7,972 bases of DNA. It comes from an uncultured Clostridia bacterium (lineage in GTDB: Bacteria > Bacillota > Clostridia > Oscillospirales > Oscillospiraceae). The stretch lies in the NCBI GenBank assembly GCA_937907975.1, contig CALEQS010000099.1, forward strand, positions 1 through 7,972, read 5' to 3'. Shown in pieces: positions 1-5,107 of the stretch. Below the pieces are notes generated by a model, which worked only from the letters and a program-made list of their open reading frames with translations, was not told the origin of the DNA and did not search any database. The translations under genes and the position numbers were made by a program. Positions within the stretch are counted from its first letter, which is position 1, and each line of letters starts with the position of its first letter.

Positions 1-524
1 GGAACATGGAGATGATCGGTGCGGAGCACTCCCCCGGCTTTGAAAACACCGCCGGTTCCCTGGGCCAGACCGTGTCCATCGCCGCCGGCACCGCCCATGC
101 CCGCAAGATGAAGGGCGAGACCGGCAAGGTCTACTGCCTGATGGGCGACGGCGAACTGCAGGAGGGCCAGACCTGGGAGTGCGTCCAAGCCGCCGGTTAC
201 TACAAGCTGGACAACTTCGTCATGGTCATCGACGCCAACGGCCAGCAGGTCGAGGGCGCCATTGAGAACCAGATGACCGAGGAGCCGCTGACCGCCCGGT
301 TCGAGGCCTTCGGCGCCGCCTGCGTCACCTGCAACGGCCATGACATCGACGACATCATCCGCGCCTGTGCCACCGAGCACCCCGGCCGTCCGCTGGCCGT
401 GATCTGCCGCACCCGCGGCACCACCGGCATCCCGCCGCTGGAAAAGAAGTGGCCCTTCCTGCACTTTGTCCGCATTCCCGAAGCTGACCGGGCAGAGTAC
501 CAGAAGATCTACGACGAGCTGTGA
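1..524 (+). CDS. Transketolase, N-terminal subunit (3' part; start lies left of the window)
   Basis: This is the thiamine-diphosphate-binding half of a two-subunit transketolase, which transfers two-carbon ketol units between ketose and aldose phosphates in the non-oxidative pentose phosphate pathway. The reading frame is open from base 3, and about 173 residues are visible of a family usual length near 270-280, so roughly the first 100 residues are missing. Seen in the sequence: the conserved H-S-P-G-F-E-N-T-A-G-S-L-G-Q block near the left edge, and the ThDP/Mg motif GDGE (bases 144-155) followed by the closing Asn of IDAN (about base 237). It ends in TGA, with GGAGGA immediately after it serving the C-terminal subunit gene. 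The two subunits should form one enzyme, with the active site shared between them. The methionine at base 6 is internal, not a start. The acceptor/donor sugar cannot be read from the sequence; a specialised transketolase acting on an unusual sugar phosphate remains possible. Confidence 0.93.
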   Translation, partial: NMEMIGAEHSPGFENTAGSLGQTVSIAAGTAHARKMKGETGKVYCLMGDGELQEGQTWECVQAAGYYKLDNFVMVIDANGQQVEGAIENQMTEEPLTARFEAFGAACVTCNGHDIDDIIRACATEHPGRPLAVICRTRGTTGIPPLEKKWPFLHFVRIPEADRAEYQKIYDEL

Positions 525-537
525 GGAGGAACGGAGC

Positions 538-1524
538 ATGAAAATCGAACTGAACACTCATGAGCGCTGCATGATCGACTTTGCCGCCCAGCACCCCGAT
601 GTGCTGGTGCTCTCCGCCGATCTGGGTTCTTCCTGCGAGGTCAAGAAGTTCCGCGCCACCTATCCCGACCGCTACCTGACCATGGGCATAGCCGAGCAGA
701 ATATGTGCTCCTGGGCGGCCGGTCTGGCCCGGGAGGGCTACCGTCCCTTCCTGCACACCTTCTCCGTGTTCCTGTACCGCCGCATTCTGGATCAGCTGGA
801 GATGAGCGTGGCTTACCCCAACCTGCCGGTAGTCTTTGTGGGCTTTGTCCCCGGCATCACCACCCCCGGCGGCGTGACCCACCAGTCCATCAACGATGTG
901 GGCGTGCTGCGCACCGTGCCCAACATGGCAATCTTCGACATCGGTGACGCCACCGAGATCGAGGGTGTGCTCAAACTGGCCTATGACTACAACGGCCCCG
1001 TCTTTATCCGTATGCTCCGCAAGGAGGTGCCCCGCCTGTTCCCCGCCAGCGAGCCCATGCAGTTCAACCGGGCCCGGGTGCTGAGCGAGGGCGACGACGT
1101 GCTCATCCTCTCCTCCAGCATCTGCACCGAGGAGGCCATGCGCGCCACCGCCGCGCTGAAGGAGCGCGGCGTGTCCGTCCAGCATATGCACGTCTCCACC
1201 CTGAAACCCTTCACCGACCCCACCATTGTGGAGGCCCTGAAGAAGGTCAAGTACGGTGTGGTCACCATTGAGAACCAGTACAACATCGGCGGCCTGAGCA
1301 GTGCCGTGTCCGAGGTCATCGCCGAAAACGGCATCGGCAAGCGGCTGGTGAAGATCGGCCTGCCCGGCTACCCCCACGGCGCCAGCAAGATGTACCTCAT
1401 GAAGAAGTACGGCATCGACGCCATGCACCTGGTGCAGGCCGTCGAGGAGCTGACCGGCCGGGACCTGCACCTCACCGAGCAGGATCTGGCCGAGGAGCGG
1501 TTCGTGGACTTCCTCGAAGTGTAA
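538..1524 (+). CDS. Transketolase, C-terminal subunit
   Basis: This 328-residue protein is the pyrimidine-binding plus C-terminal half of a split transketolase, partner of the gene just upstream. The start at 538 is chosen because GGAGGA (525-530) lies 7 bases before it; the longer frame from 466 would overlap the upstream gene and has no such site. Seen: the family motif GIAEQNM at residues 50-56, whose Glu53 is the residue that activates the ThDP cofactor; a Pyr domain over about residues 5-170 with the block GGVTHQSINDVGVLR; and the transketolase C-terminal domain from about residue 185 with VVTIENQYNIGGLSS. Length matches the usual 300-330 of this subunit. The 13-base intergenic gap implies translational coupling and an operon with the N-terminal subunit. 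1-Deoxyxylulose-5-phosphate synthase and pyruvate dehydrogenase E1 beta share the fold, but the split layout and AEQ motif favour transketolase. Confidence 0.93.
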   Translation: MKIELNTHERCMIDFAAQHPDVLVLSADLGSSCEVKKFRATYPDRYLTMGIAEQNMCSWAAGLAREGYRPFLHTFSVFLYRRILDQLEMSVAYPNLPVVFVGFVPGITTPGGVTHQSINDVGVLRTVPNMAIFDIGDATEIEGVLKLAYDYNGPVFIRMLRKEVPRLFPASEPMQFNRARVLSEGDDVLILSSSICTEEAMRATAALKERGVSVQHMHVSTLKPFTDPTIVEALKKVKYGVVTIENQYNIGGLSSAVSEVIAENGIGKRLVKIGLPGYPHGASKMYLMKKYGIDAMHLVQAVEELTGRDLHLTEQDLAEERFVDFLEV

Positions 1525-1540
1525 AAGATTTTTCCGTAAA

Positions 1541-1573
1541 ACGGCGCATACAGGCTTGCCCTGTATGCGCCGT
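1541..1573 (+). terminator. Hairpin after the transketolase genes, no U-tract
   Basis: A perfect 14 bp stem (1541-1554 with 1560-1573, arm ACGGCGCATACAGG) closes a five-base loop 17 bases after the transketolase stop codon. The 3' flank CTGCGTTAAAA is not a U-run, so this is an atypical intrinsic terminator at best. It could instead stabilise the 3' end of the mRNA or attenuate read-through into the PfkB kinase gene 75 bases further on. Confidence 0.55.
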
Positions 1574-1648
1574 CTGCGTTAAAATAATGGTATCTGAAAC
1601 TGTCAAGCGAAGGTCGCTTTCATTACGAACAATGGGAGGAACAAACGC

Positions 1649-2581
1649 ATGAAAATCGTCAACTTGGGTTCTCTGAATCTGGATCACGTCTATCAGGTGG
1701 ACCACTTCCTGCTCCCCGGCGAGACAAAGGCCTCCAAGGGCCTGACTGACAATGCCGGCGGCAAGGGCCTCAACCAGTCTATCGCCGCCGTGCGCACCGG
1801 GGCGGAGGTCTACCACGCCGGTTACTTCGGGGCCAACTCCGATATGCTGCGCAAGGTGCTGGTGGACTCCGGCGTCCACACCGAGTGGATGGAGGACCAT
1901 CTGGATATTCCCTGCGGCCATACCGTCATTCAGGTGGACGACGCAGGCCAGAACTGCATTCTGCTTTTCGGCGGCACCAACGTGTGCCTGACGGAGGAGT
2001 ACATCGACCGCGTGCTGGATCAGTGCGGACCGGACGACATTCTCCTGCTCCAGAACGAGACGAATCTGGTGCCCTATATGATCGAGCAGGCCGCCAAGCG
2101 GGGCATTCCCGCCGCCATGAACGCCGCCCCCATGGACGAGGGCGTCAAGAGCTATCCCATCGGCAAGCTGCGCTATCTGATCGTCAACGAGATCGAAGGT
2201 GCGGCGCTGGCCGGCGGCGACAGCTTTGAGGAGACTATGGACAACCTGATCGCCGCCTATCCGGGCGTCGGCATCCTGCTGACGCTGGGCAGTGTGGGCG
2301 CCTGGTTCCACGACGGAGACCGGGACATCCGCATGGGCTGCTGCAAGGTGGAGAAGGTGGTGGACACCACCGCCGCAGGCGATACCTTCCTCGGCTACTT
2401 CCTGGCCGGTATGCTGGACAAGCTGGATCCCGCCGAGGCACTGAAGCGGGCCACCTTCGCCAGCGCCCTGACCATTCAGTCCCCCGGCGCGGCAGACTCC
2501 ATCCCCACTGTGGACCAGGTGGAAGCCGCCATAGTCTCCGGCAAACTGGGCACGCTGGAGATCCAGGACAATAAACGGTAA
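1649..2581 (+). CDS. PfkB/ribokinase-family carbohydrate kinase
   Basis: This 310-residue protein is a ribokinase-fold enzyme that should transfer phosphate from ATP to a sugar hydroxyl in the cytoplasm. Start 1649 is supported by GGGAGGA (1634-1640) eight bases upstream. Seen: the N-terminal sugar-binding signature GGKGLNQSIAA at residues 37-47; an N-x-x-E metal/phosphate motif (NEIE, 180-183); and the second PfkB signature with DTTAAGDTF at 239-247, where Asp245 is the expected catalytic base and the usual GAGD anion hole reads AAGD. Length is normal for ribokinase. It lies 124 bases after the transketolase pair in the same direction and may be read from the same transcript or from a weak promoter of its own. 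The GGKG...N pattern resembles ribokinase more than 1-phosphofructokinase, but PfkB substrates cannot be assigned from motifs alone. Linkage to transketolase suggests a pentose or related sugar (inference). Confidence 0.88.
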   Translation: MKIVNLGSLNLDHVYQVDHFLLPGETKASKGLTDNAGGKGLNQSIAAVRTGAEVYHAGYFGANSDMLRKVLVDSGVHTEWMEDHLDIPCGHTVIQVDDAGQNCILLFGGTNVCLTEEYIDRVLDQCGPDDILLLQNETNLVPYMIEQAAKRGIPAAMNAAPMDEGVKSYPIGKLRYLIVNEIEGAALAGGDSFEETMDNLIAAYPGVGILLTLGSVGAWFHDGDRDIRMGCCKVEKVVDTTAAGDTFLGYFLAGMLDKLDPAEALKRATFASALTIQSPGAADSIPTVDQVEAAIVSGKLGTLEIQDNKR

Positions 2582-2604
2582 CCGAACGCCGCCTTGAGTT
2601 CCCA

Positions 2605-2715
2605 GTCATCCCGAGCGAAGCGAAGGATCTTAAAGCACCGGTCTCCGACTAAAAGCATTCTTAATGTAGAAGTCGGTGCCGTAAGATTCTTCGTCGCGCC
2701 GCTCCTCAGAATGAC
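2605..2715. repeat. Imperfect inverted-repeat element, GTCATTCTGAGCGAAGCGAAG type
   Basis: The left end begins GTCATCCCGAGCGAAGCGAA and runs into GGATCTTA. The right end, read on the other strand, begins GTCATTCTGAGGAGCGGCG and runs into AAGAATCTTAC, so the two ends are degenerate inverted repeats about 30 bases long. Inside, GCACCG (2635-2640) and CCGACT (2645-2650) can both pair with the overlapping CGGTGC/AGTCGG segment at 2671-2679. I recall ends of this kind as a widespread small dispersed repeat in gut Firmicutes; a copy-number search would confirm this. No coding capacity is seen. Confidence 0.65.
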
Positions 2716-2805
2716 ATAAACGGAGGCAGTACCGCTCTCTTCAACACACCCGCAAAGCATAGCAGAGCAAGTTACTAAACGGCTGCTTTTACCGCACAAC
2801 GCGAA

Positions 2806-2865
2806 TTTCGCCCAGCGGGCGAAAGAGCCTGTCTCACAGAGTTTCACCGCCCGCAGGCGGTGAAA
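2806..2865. repeat. Twin short palindromes (REP-like pair)
   Basis: Two perfect hairpins sit 17 bases apart. The first has an 8 bp stem, TTTCGCCC/GGGCGAAA, with an AGC loop (2806-2824). The second has a 10 bp stem, TTTCACCGCC/GGCGGTGAAA, with a CGCA loop (2842-2865). Both arms start with TTTC and are GC-rich inside, which suggests related units rather than chance. The bases before them (2716-2805) show nothing I can identify. Confidence 0.55.
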
Positions 2866-2882
2866 TGAATTGAAGAAATAAC

Positions 2883-2920
2883 GAAAACCGGTGGAATTCA
2901 CTTCCACCGGTTTTCTCTTC
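2883..2920 (+). terminator. Intrinsic terminator, likely bidirectional
   Basis: A perfect 14 bp stem (GAAAACCGGTGGAA 2883-2896 with TTCCACCGGTTTTC 2902-2915) has a five-base loop. It is followed on the plus strand by TTTTCTCTTCTC, counting the last stem bases, which makes a usable U-rich tail. On the minus strand the stem likewise ends in TTTTC. It lies about 300 bases after the PfkB kinase stop codon and between the two convergent operons, so it should block read-through in both directions. Confidence 0.72.
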
Positions 2921-2921
2921 T

Positions 2922-2971
2922 CATTCCAACCGGGGCGGCCTTTGCGAAGCAAACGAGCCCCGGTTGGAATG
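2922..2971. repeat. Nested palindrome, 15 bp arms with an inner hairpin
   Basis: The outer arms CATTCCAACCGGGGC (2922-2936) and GCCCCGGTTGGAATG (2957-2971) are perfectly complementary. The 20-base interior holds a second perfect hairpin, TTTGC-GAA-GCAAA (2941-2953). The layout, though not the arm sequence, resembles the element at 6150-6201. It lies between two terminators at a convergent gene end. The role is unknown; a structured 3' UTR element or a degenerate REP are options. Confidence 0.6.
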
Positions 2972-2984
2972 CATCCCCTCGCAG

Positions 2985-3013
2985 AAAAGGGCTGGCACCA
3001 CAGGTGCCAGCCC
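2985..3013 (-). terminator. Intrinsic terminator of the dhaK-dhaL transcript
   Basis: On the minus strand a perfect 11 bp stem (GGGCTGGCACC/GGTGCCAGCCC, 2989-2999 with 3003-3013) with a three-base loop is followed directly by UUUU (2985-2988). It starts 11 bases after the stop codon of the DhaL-like gene, the classical position for a factor-independent terminator. Confidence 0.85.
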
Positions 3014-3024
3014 GTTTCGAGAAC

Positions 3025-3675
3025 TCACTTGTTGATGTAGTTGCTGAGACCCAGCATCTTGTAATAGCCGGCCACAGCGCCCTGATCCTCCACGCCGACG
3101 CACTGAGCGGCGTGAACGGCGGCCTTGCCGAACACGGGGGTCATGGTCCTGGTGGCCTCCACGCCGCCCTTGGCGGCGGCGACGGCGGCGTCGATGACCT
3201 CATTCAGGCTGGCGGCAGGATTCTTCTCCACGGCGGCCTTGGCAGCCTCGGCGGCGGGCAGAACAGCATCATAGATGGTGCGCTGGCCCGGCTGGCACTT
3301 GCCGCGCTTCTGAACGCCGGCGGCGAAGCCCACCAGATAGTCGGCCAGAGCCGCACCATCGATCTCGGTCTTGCCCTTCAGGGCCTTGCCGCCCTCCATG
3401 ACGCCGGTGGACATCAGGAAGCCCATGGTGGAGGGCACGAGGGAGGACATCTTCATGCCCGCCTTCATCAGCATCTTACCCACATCGCCGGCGGCACCGG
3501 CGGCCTCAGCCCGCATCAGGTCGGGCAGAGCGGCATAGCCCTTGCTCATGGTCAGGCCCAGATCGCCGTCGCCCAGCTTGGCGTCCATCTCGCAGAGCTC
3601 TTCCTTCTTTTCCACAAACAGATCGCCCACGCTGGCAAACAGGTCGGGCACCTGGTCAAACAGGATCTTATCCAT
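3025..3675 (-). CDS. DhaL-like (DAK2-domain) kinase subunit, divergent
   Basis: This 216-residue protein fits the nucleotide-binding DAK2/DhaL subunit of dihydroxyacetone kinase, which holds ADP and two Mg ions and hands phosphate to the ketose bound on DhaK. Seen: MDAKLGDGDLGLTM at residues 30-43, matching the family D-x-x-x-G-D-x-D-x-G motif, with Asp31, Asp36 and Asp38 as metal ligands; and a late E-D-Q-G-A block that aligns with the family Q-D-P-G-A. Odd: the His after the third Asp is Leu, and the glycine-rich GGASGPL loop of typical DhaL reads L-V-P-S-T-M-G-F (residues 79-86). The ribosome site AAGGAG (3687-3692) is 11 bases upstream of ATG. The DhaK-like gene lies 268 bases upstream in the same direction; no DhaM phosphodonor gene is adjacent. 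It is the DhaL fold with good confidence; DHA as substrate is only an assumption. Confidence 0.82.
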   Translation of the reverse strand: MDKILFDQVPDLFASVGDLFVEKKEELCEMDAKLGDGDLGLTMSKGYAALPDLMRAEAAGAAGDVGKMLMKAGMKMSSLVPSTMGFLMSTGVMEGGKALKGKTEIDGAALADYLVGFAAGVQKRGKCQPGQRTIYDAVLPAAEAAKAAVEKNPAASLNEVIDAAVAAAKGGVEATRTMTPVFGKAAVHAAQCVGVEDQGAVAGYYKMLGLSNYINK

Positions 3676-3739
3676 AAAAGCACACGCTCCTTAAAAACTT
3701 ATAAATTATCGTTCGGCGCACGGCTTCTCGCACTTCTAT

Positions 3740-3863
3740 CTTGGCTCCCCCTTTGGGGGAGCTGGCGCGAAGCGCCTGAGAGGGCTTTTTGCAGGCTTGT
3801 CCGTGCATCGCCCTCTCCGTCACGGCGTTCCGCCGTGCCACCTCCCCCAAAGGGGGAGGCAAG
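3740..3863. repeat. MITE-like 124 bp inverted-repeat element between dhaK and dhaL
   Basis: The ends are 22-base inverted repeats differing at one position: CTTGGCTCCCCC at the left and, on the other strand, CTTGCCTCCCCC at the right. Each is itself palindromic (CTCCCCC-TTT-GGGGGAG). Next inward are second hairpins with different sequence (GGCGC-GAA-GCGCC at left; CACGGCG-TTC-CGCCGTG at right), then a shared GAGAGGG. No transposase is encoded and no clear target duplication is seen. A further inverted repeat, TTCGGCGCA (3712-3720) and TGCGCCGAA (3874-3882), brackets it, so the full structure may be about 171 bp. I recall CTCCCCC..GGGGGAG ends as common in Oscillospiraceae genomes. It accounts for much of the 268-base gap between the two genes. 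Confidence 0.75.
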
Positions 3864-3912
3864 TTTAGCTCTCTGCGCCGAATGACAACTTGCGAAACAC
3901 TAGAATCTCGCA

Positions 3913-3933
3913 GGAAGGGCCTTCGGCCCTTCC
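3913..3933 (-). terminator. Hairpin just after the dhaK stop codon, no U-tract
   Basis: A perfect 9 bp stem (GGAAGGGCC/GGCCCTTCC) has a three-base loop and starts 10 bases downstream of the DhaK-like stop codon. No U-run follows on the minus strand. It may be an inefficient terminator or a stabilising element that sets the ratio of dhaK to dhaL message. Confidence 0.45.
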
Positions 3934-3943
3934 GAGAACTCTC

Positions 3944-4936
3944 TTACTTCTGGCAGATGAACGGGGTGTTGACAGGGTGATCCATGTAGTGCTTCATCTC
4001 GTCGTTCATCTTGCAGATGGAGATGGACGCACCAGCCATCTCCATAGAGGTGGCATACTCGCCCACGATGGTCTTGTAGATCTTGATGCCCTTGCTCTTC
4101 AGGATCTCGGTCACGTCGTTGGACAGGATGTACAGCTCCTCGACGGAAGTGGCACCCAGACCGTTGATGAGCAGGGAGACCTCCTCGCCCTCGGCGACAG
4201 GCATATCGCCCAGCAGGGTGTTCAGGGACTCCTCGGCGATCTCGTGGGAGGTCTTGAGGGGACCGTTCCAGACGCCCGGCTCGCCGTGGATGCCCATGCC
4301 CATGGCCATCTCGTTCTCGCCCAGCTCGAAGTTGGCATGGCCGACCTCAGGGATGATGCAGGGAGTCAGGGCGAAGCCCACGGTGCGGGTGTTGTCCTTG
4401 GCCAACTGAGCGGCGGCCAGAACGGCGTCCAGATCGCCGCCCTCATCGGCCTTGCAGCCGGCGGCCTTGTACATGAAGTAGATGCCGGCCACGCCGCGGC
4501 GGGTGGCGGGATCTTTGTGGGAGTTCACGTCATCGGCACCCACAATGCTCTTGCAGACGATGTCGTCCATGTCGCACATATCGGTGGCCATATCGAAGGT
4601 CATGATGTCGCCGGTGTAGTTGCCATAGAGGAACAGCACACCGGCACCGGCCTCGACTTCCTTGGCAATGTTATAGATCTGCTCGGGGGACGGAGACTGG
4701 AACACACCGCCGACGCCGCAGCCGTCGATCAGGCCGTCGCCCACATAGCCCAGAAACAGGGGCAGGTGACCGGAGCCGCCGCCGGTGATGATGGCGACCT
4801 TGCCGGGCTTCTTGTTGGCGGTGCAGTAGCAGCGCAGATCGCCCCCGGCATACTTCACCTGATCGCCATGGGCCGCATAGATGCCCTTGAGCATATCGTC
4901 CACATAGGTTTCCGGCGCATTGATGATCTTTTTCAT
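3944..4936 (-). CDS. DhaK-like ketose kinase subunit with altered substrate pocket
   Basis: This 330-residue protein matches the DAK1/DhaK family, the subunit that binds dihydroxyacetone covalently through a His and receives phosphate from DhaL. Start 4936 follows AAGGAGG (4944-4950) by 7 bases. Seen: TGGGSGH at residues 51-57; NYTGD at 106-110; GIHGEPG at 215-221, with His217 as the covalent substrate ligand (His218 in E. coli); and a late GLGATSVEELY block. Length equals single-domain DhaK (E. coli 356), without a fused DAK2 domain. Odd: the family G-H-E-P reads G-H-L-P (Leu58), and the K-N-Y-T-G-D lysine (Lys104 in E. coli, contacting the substrate) is Gly105. Asp110 is kept. The fold and His-linked chemistry look intact, but the ketose may not be DHA: a tetrulose or another small ketose is plausible. 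A DhaQ-like regulatory relative is the main alternative. Confidence 0.87.
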   Translation of the reverse strand: MKKIINAPETYVDDMLKGIYAAHGDQVKYAGGDLRCYCTANKKPGKVAIITGGGSGHLPLFLGYVGDGLIDGCGVGGVFQSPSPEQIYNIAKEVEAGAGVLFLYGNYTGDIMTFDMATDMCDMDDIVCKSIVGADDVNSHKDPATRRGVAGIYFMYKAAGCKADEGGDLDAVLAAAQLAKDNTRTVGFALTPCIIPEVGHANFELGENEMAMGMGIHGEPGVWNGPLKTSHEIAEESLNTLLGDMPVAEGEEVSLLINGLGATSVEELYILSNDVTEILKSKGIKIYKTIVGEYATSMEMAGASISICKMNDEMKHYMDHPVNTPFICQK

Positions 4937-4986
4937 AGAATTGCCTCCTTGTTAGTCCTGTTTCAAGTCTCTATTTTCCTTGAAAA

Positions 4987-5037
4987 CCGGGCGGTCAGGC
5001 CCGGACTTGTCCATTTCTGATTGTACCGCCCGGGCGG
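4987..5037 (-). promoter_or_regulatory. Candidate operator at the dhaK promoter
   Basis: The spacer between -35 and -10 contains the perfect 12 bp palindrome CCGCCCGGGCGG (5026-5037). A 9 bp copy of its core recurs in inverted orientation at 4987-4995 (CCGGGCGGT versus ACCGCCCGG at 5025-5033), on the other side of the expected transcription start near 5013. This is the layout of a repressor site, but the regulator is unknown. The transcribed part can also form a 6 bp leader stem (4987-4992 with 4999-5004) and a 7 bp stem TTTCAAG/CTTGAAA (4961-4967 with 4979-4985). Confidence 0.4.
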
Positions 5038-5048
5038 GGGTTTGTCAA
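5020..5048 (-). promoter_or_regulatory. SigA-type promoter for dhaK-dhaL
   Basis: Read on the minus strand there is a perfect -35 TTGACA (5043-5048), a 17 bp spacer, and a near-perfect -10 TACAAT (5020-5025). Transcription should start near 5013, giving a leader of about 77 bases before the DhaK-like start. This is the best promoter in the window. The rest of 4937-5107 holds T-rich sequence but no clear terminator for the lipoprotein gene upstream. Confidence 0.85.
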
Positions 5049-5107
5049 TCATTCTGCCCGATTTTGTGGCGTTGAAAAGTCTTTTTTTGTGGAAAACCGT
5101 CAAAAGG

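Noticed and set aside
466..537. Longer start for the transketolase C-terminal subunit
   Set aside because: It overlaps the upstream coding sequence by 59 bases and lacks a Shine-Dalgarno site; GGAGGA before 538 decides the start.
355..1470. A 371-codon open frame on the minus strand across the transketolase C-terminal gene
   Set aside because: It is antisense to a clearly recognised enzyme. Its product is a low-complexity run of Gly, Ala, His, Val and Leu, typical of the complement of GC-rich coding sequence, and it has no ribosome site.
1..1524. Assignment as apulose-4-phosphate transketolase or sulfo-transketolase
   Set aside because: Both are split transketolases, but none of their signature partner genes is visible and the sequence alone does not distinguish them from an ordinary transketolase.
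1556..1585. Possible promoter TTGCCC-18-TAAAAT for the PfkB kinase
   Set aside because: The -35 lies in the hairpin loop and stem, and both boxes are weak. Plausible but not supported enough to list.
2582..3024. A CRISPR array or small non-coding RNA gene in the repeat-rich gap
   Set aside because: The repeats are inverted pairs of unrelated sequence, not direct repeats with regular spacers, and no promoter for an RNA gene is seen.
3696..3712. AT-rich GATAATTTATAAG before the DhaL-like gene as its own -10 box
   Set aside because: No acceptable -35 at 16-19 bases; transcription from the strong dhaK promoter is simpler.
3004..3885. A 293-codon plus-strand frame opposite the DhaL-like gene
   Set aside because: Same shadow composition; its end lies inside the inverted-repeat element.
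3890..5020. A 376-codon open frame on the plus strand across the DhaK-like gene
   Set aside because: It is the antisense shadow of dhaK, rich in Gly, His, Leu and Val with no motif. It also runs through the dhaK promoter.
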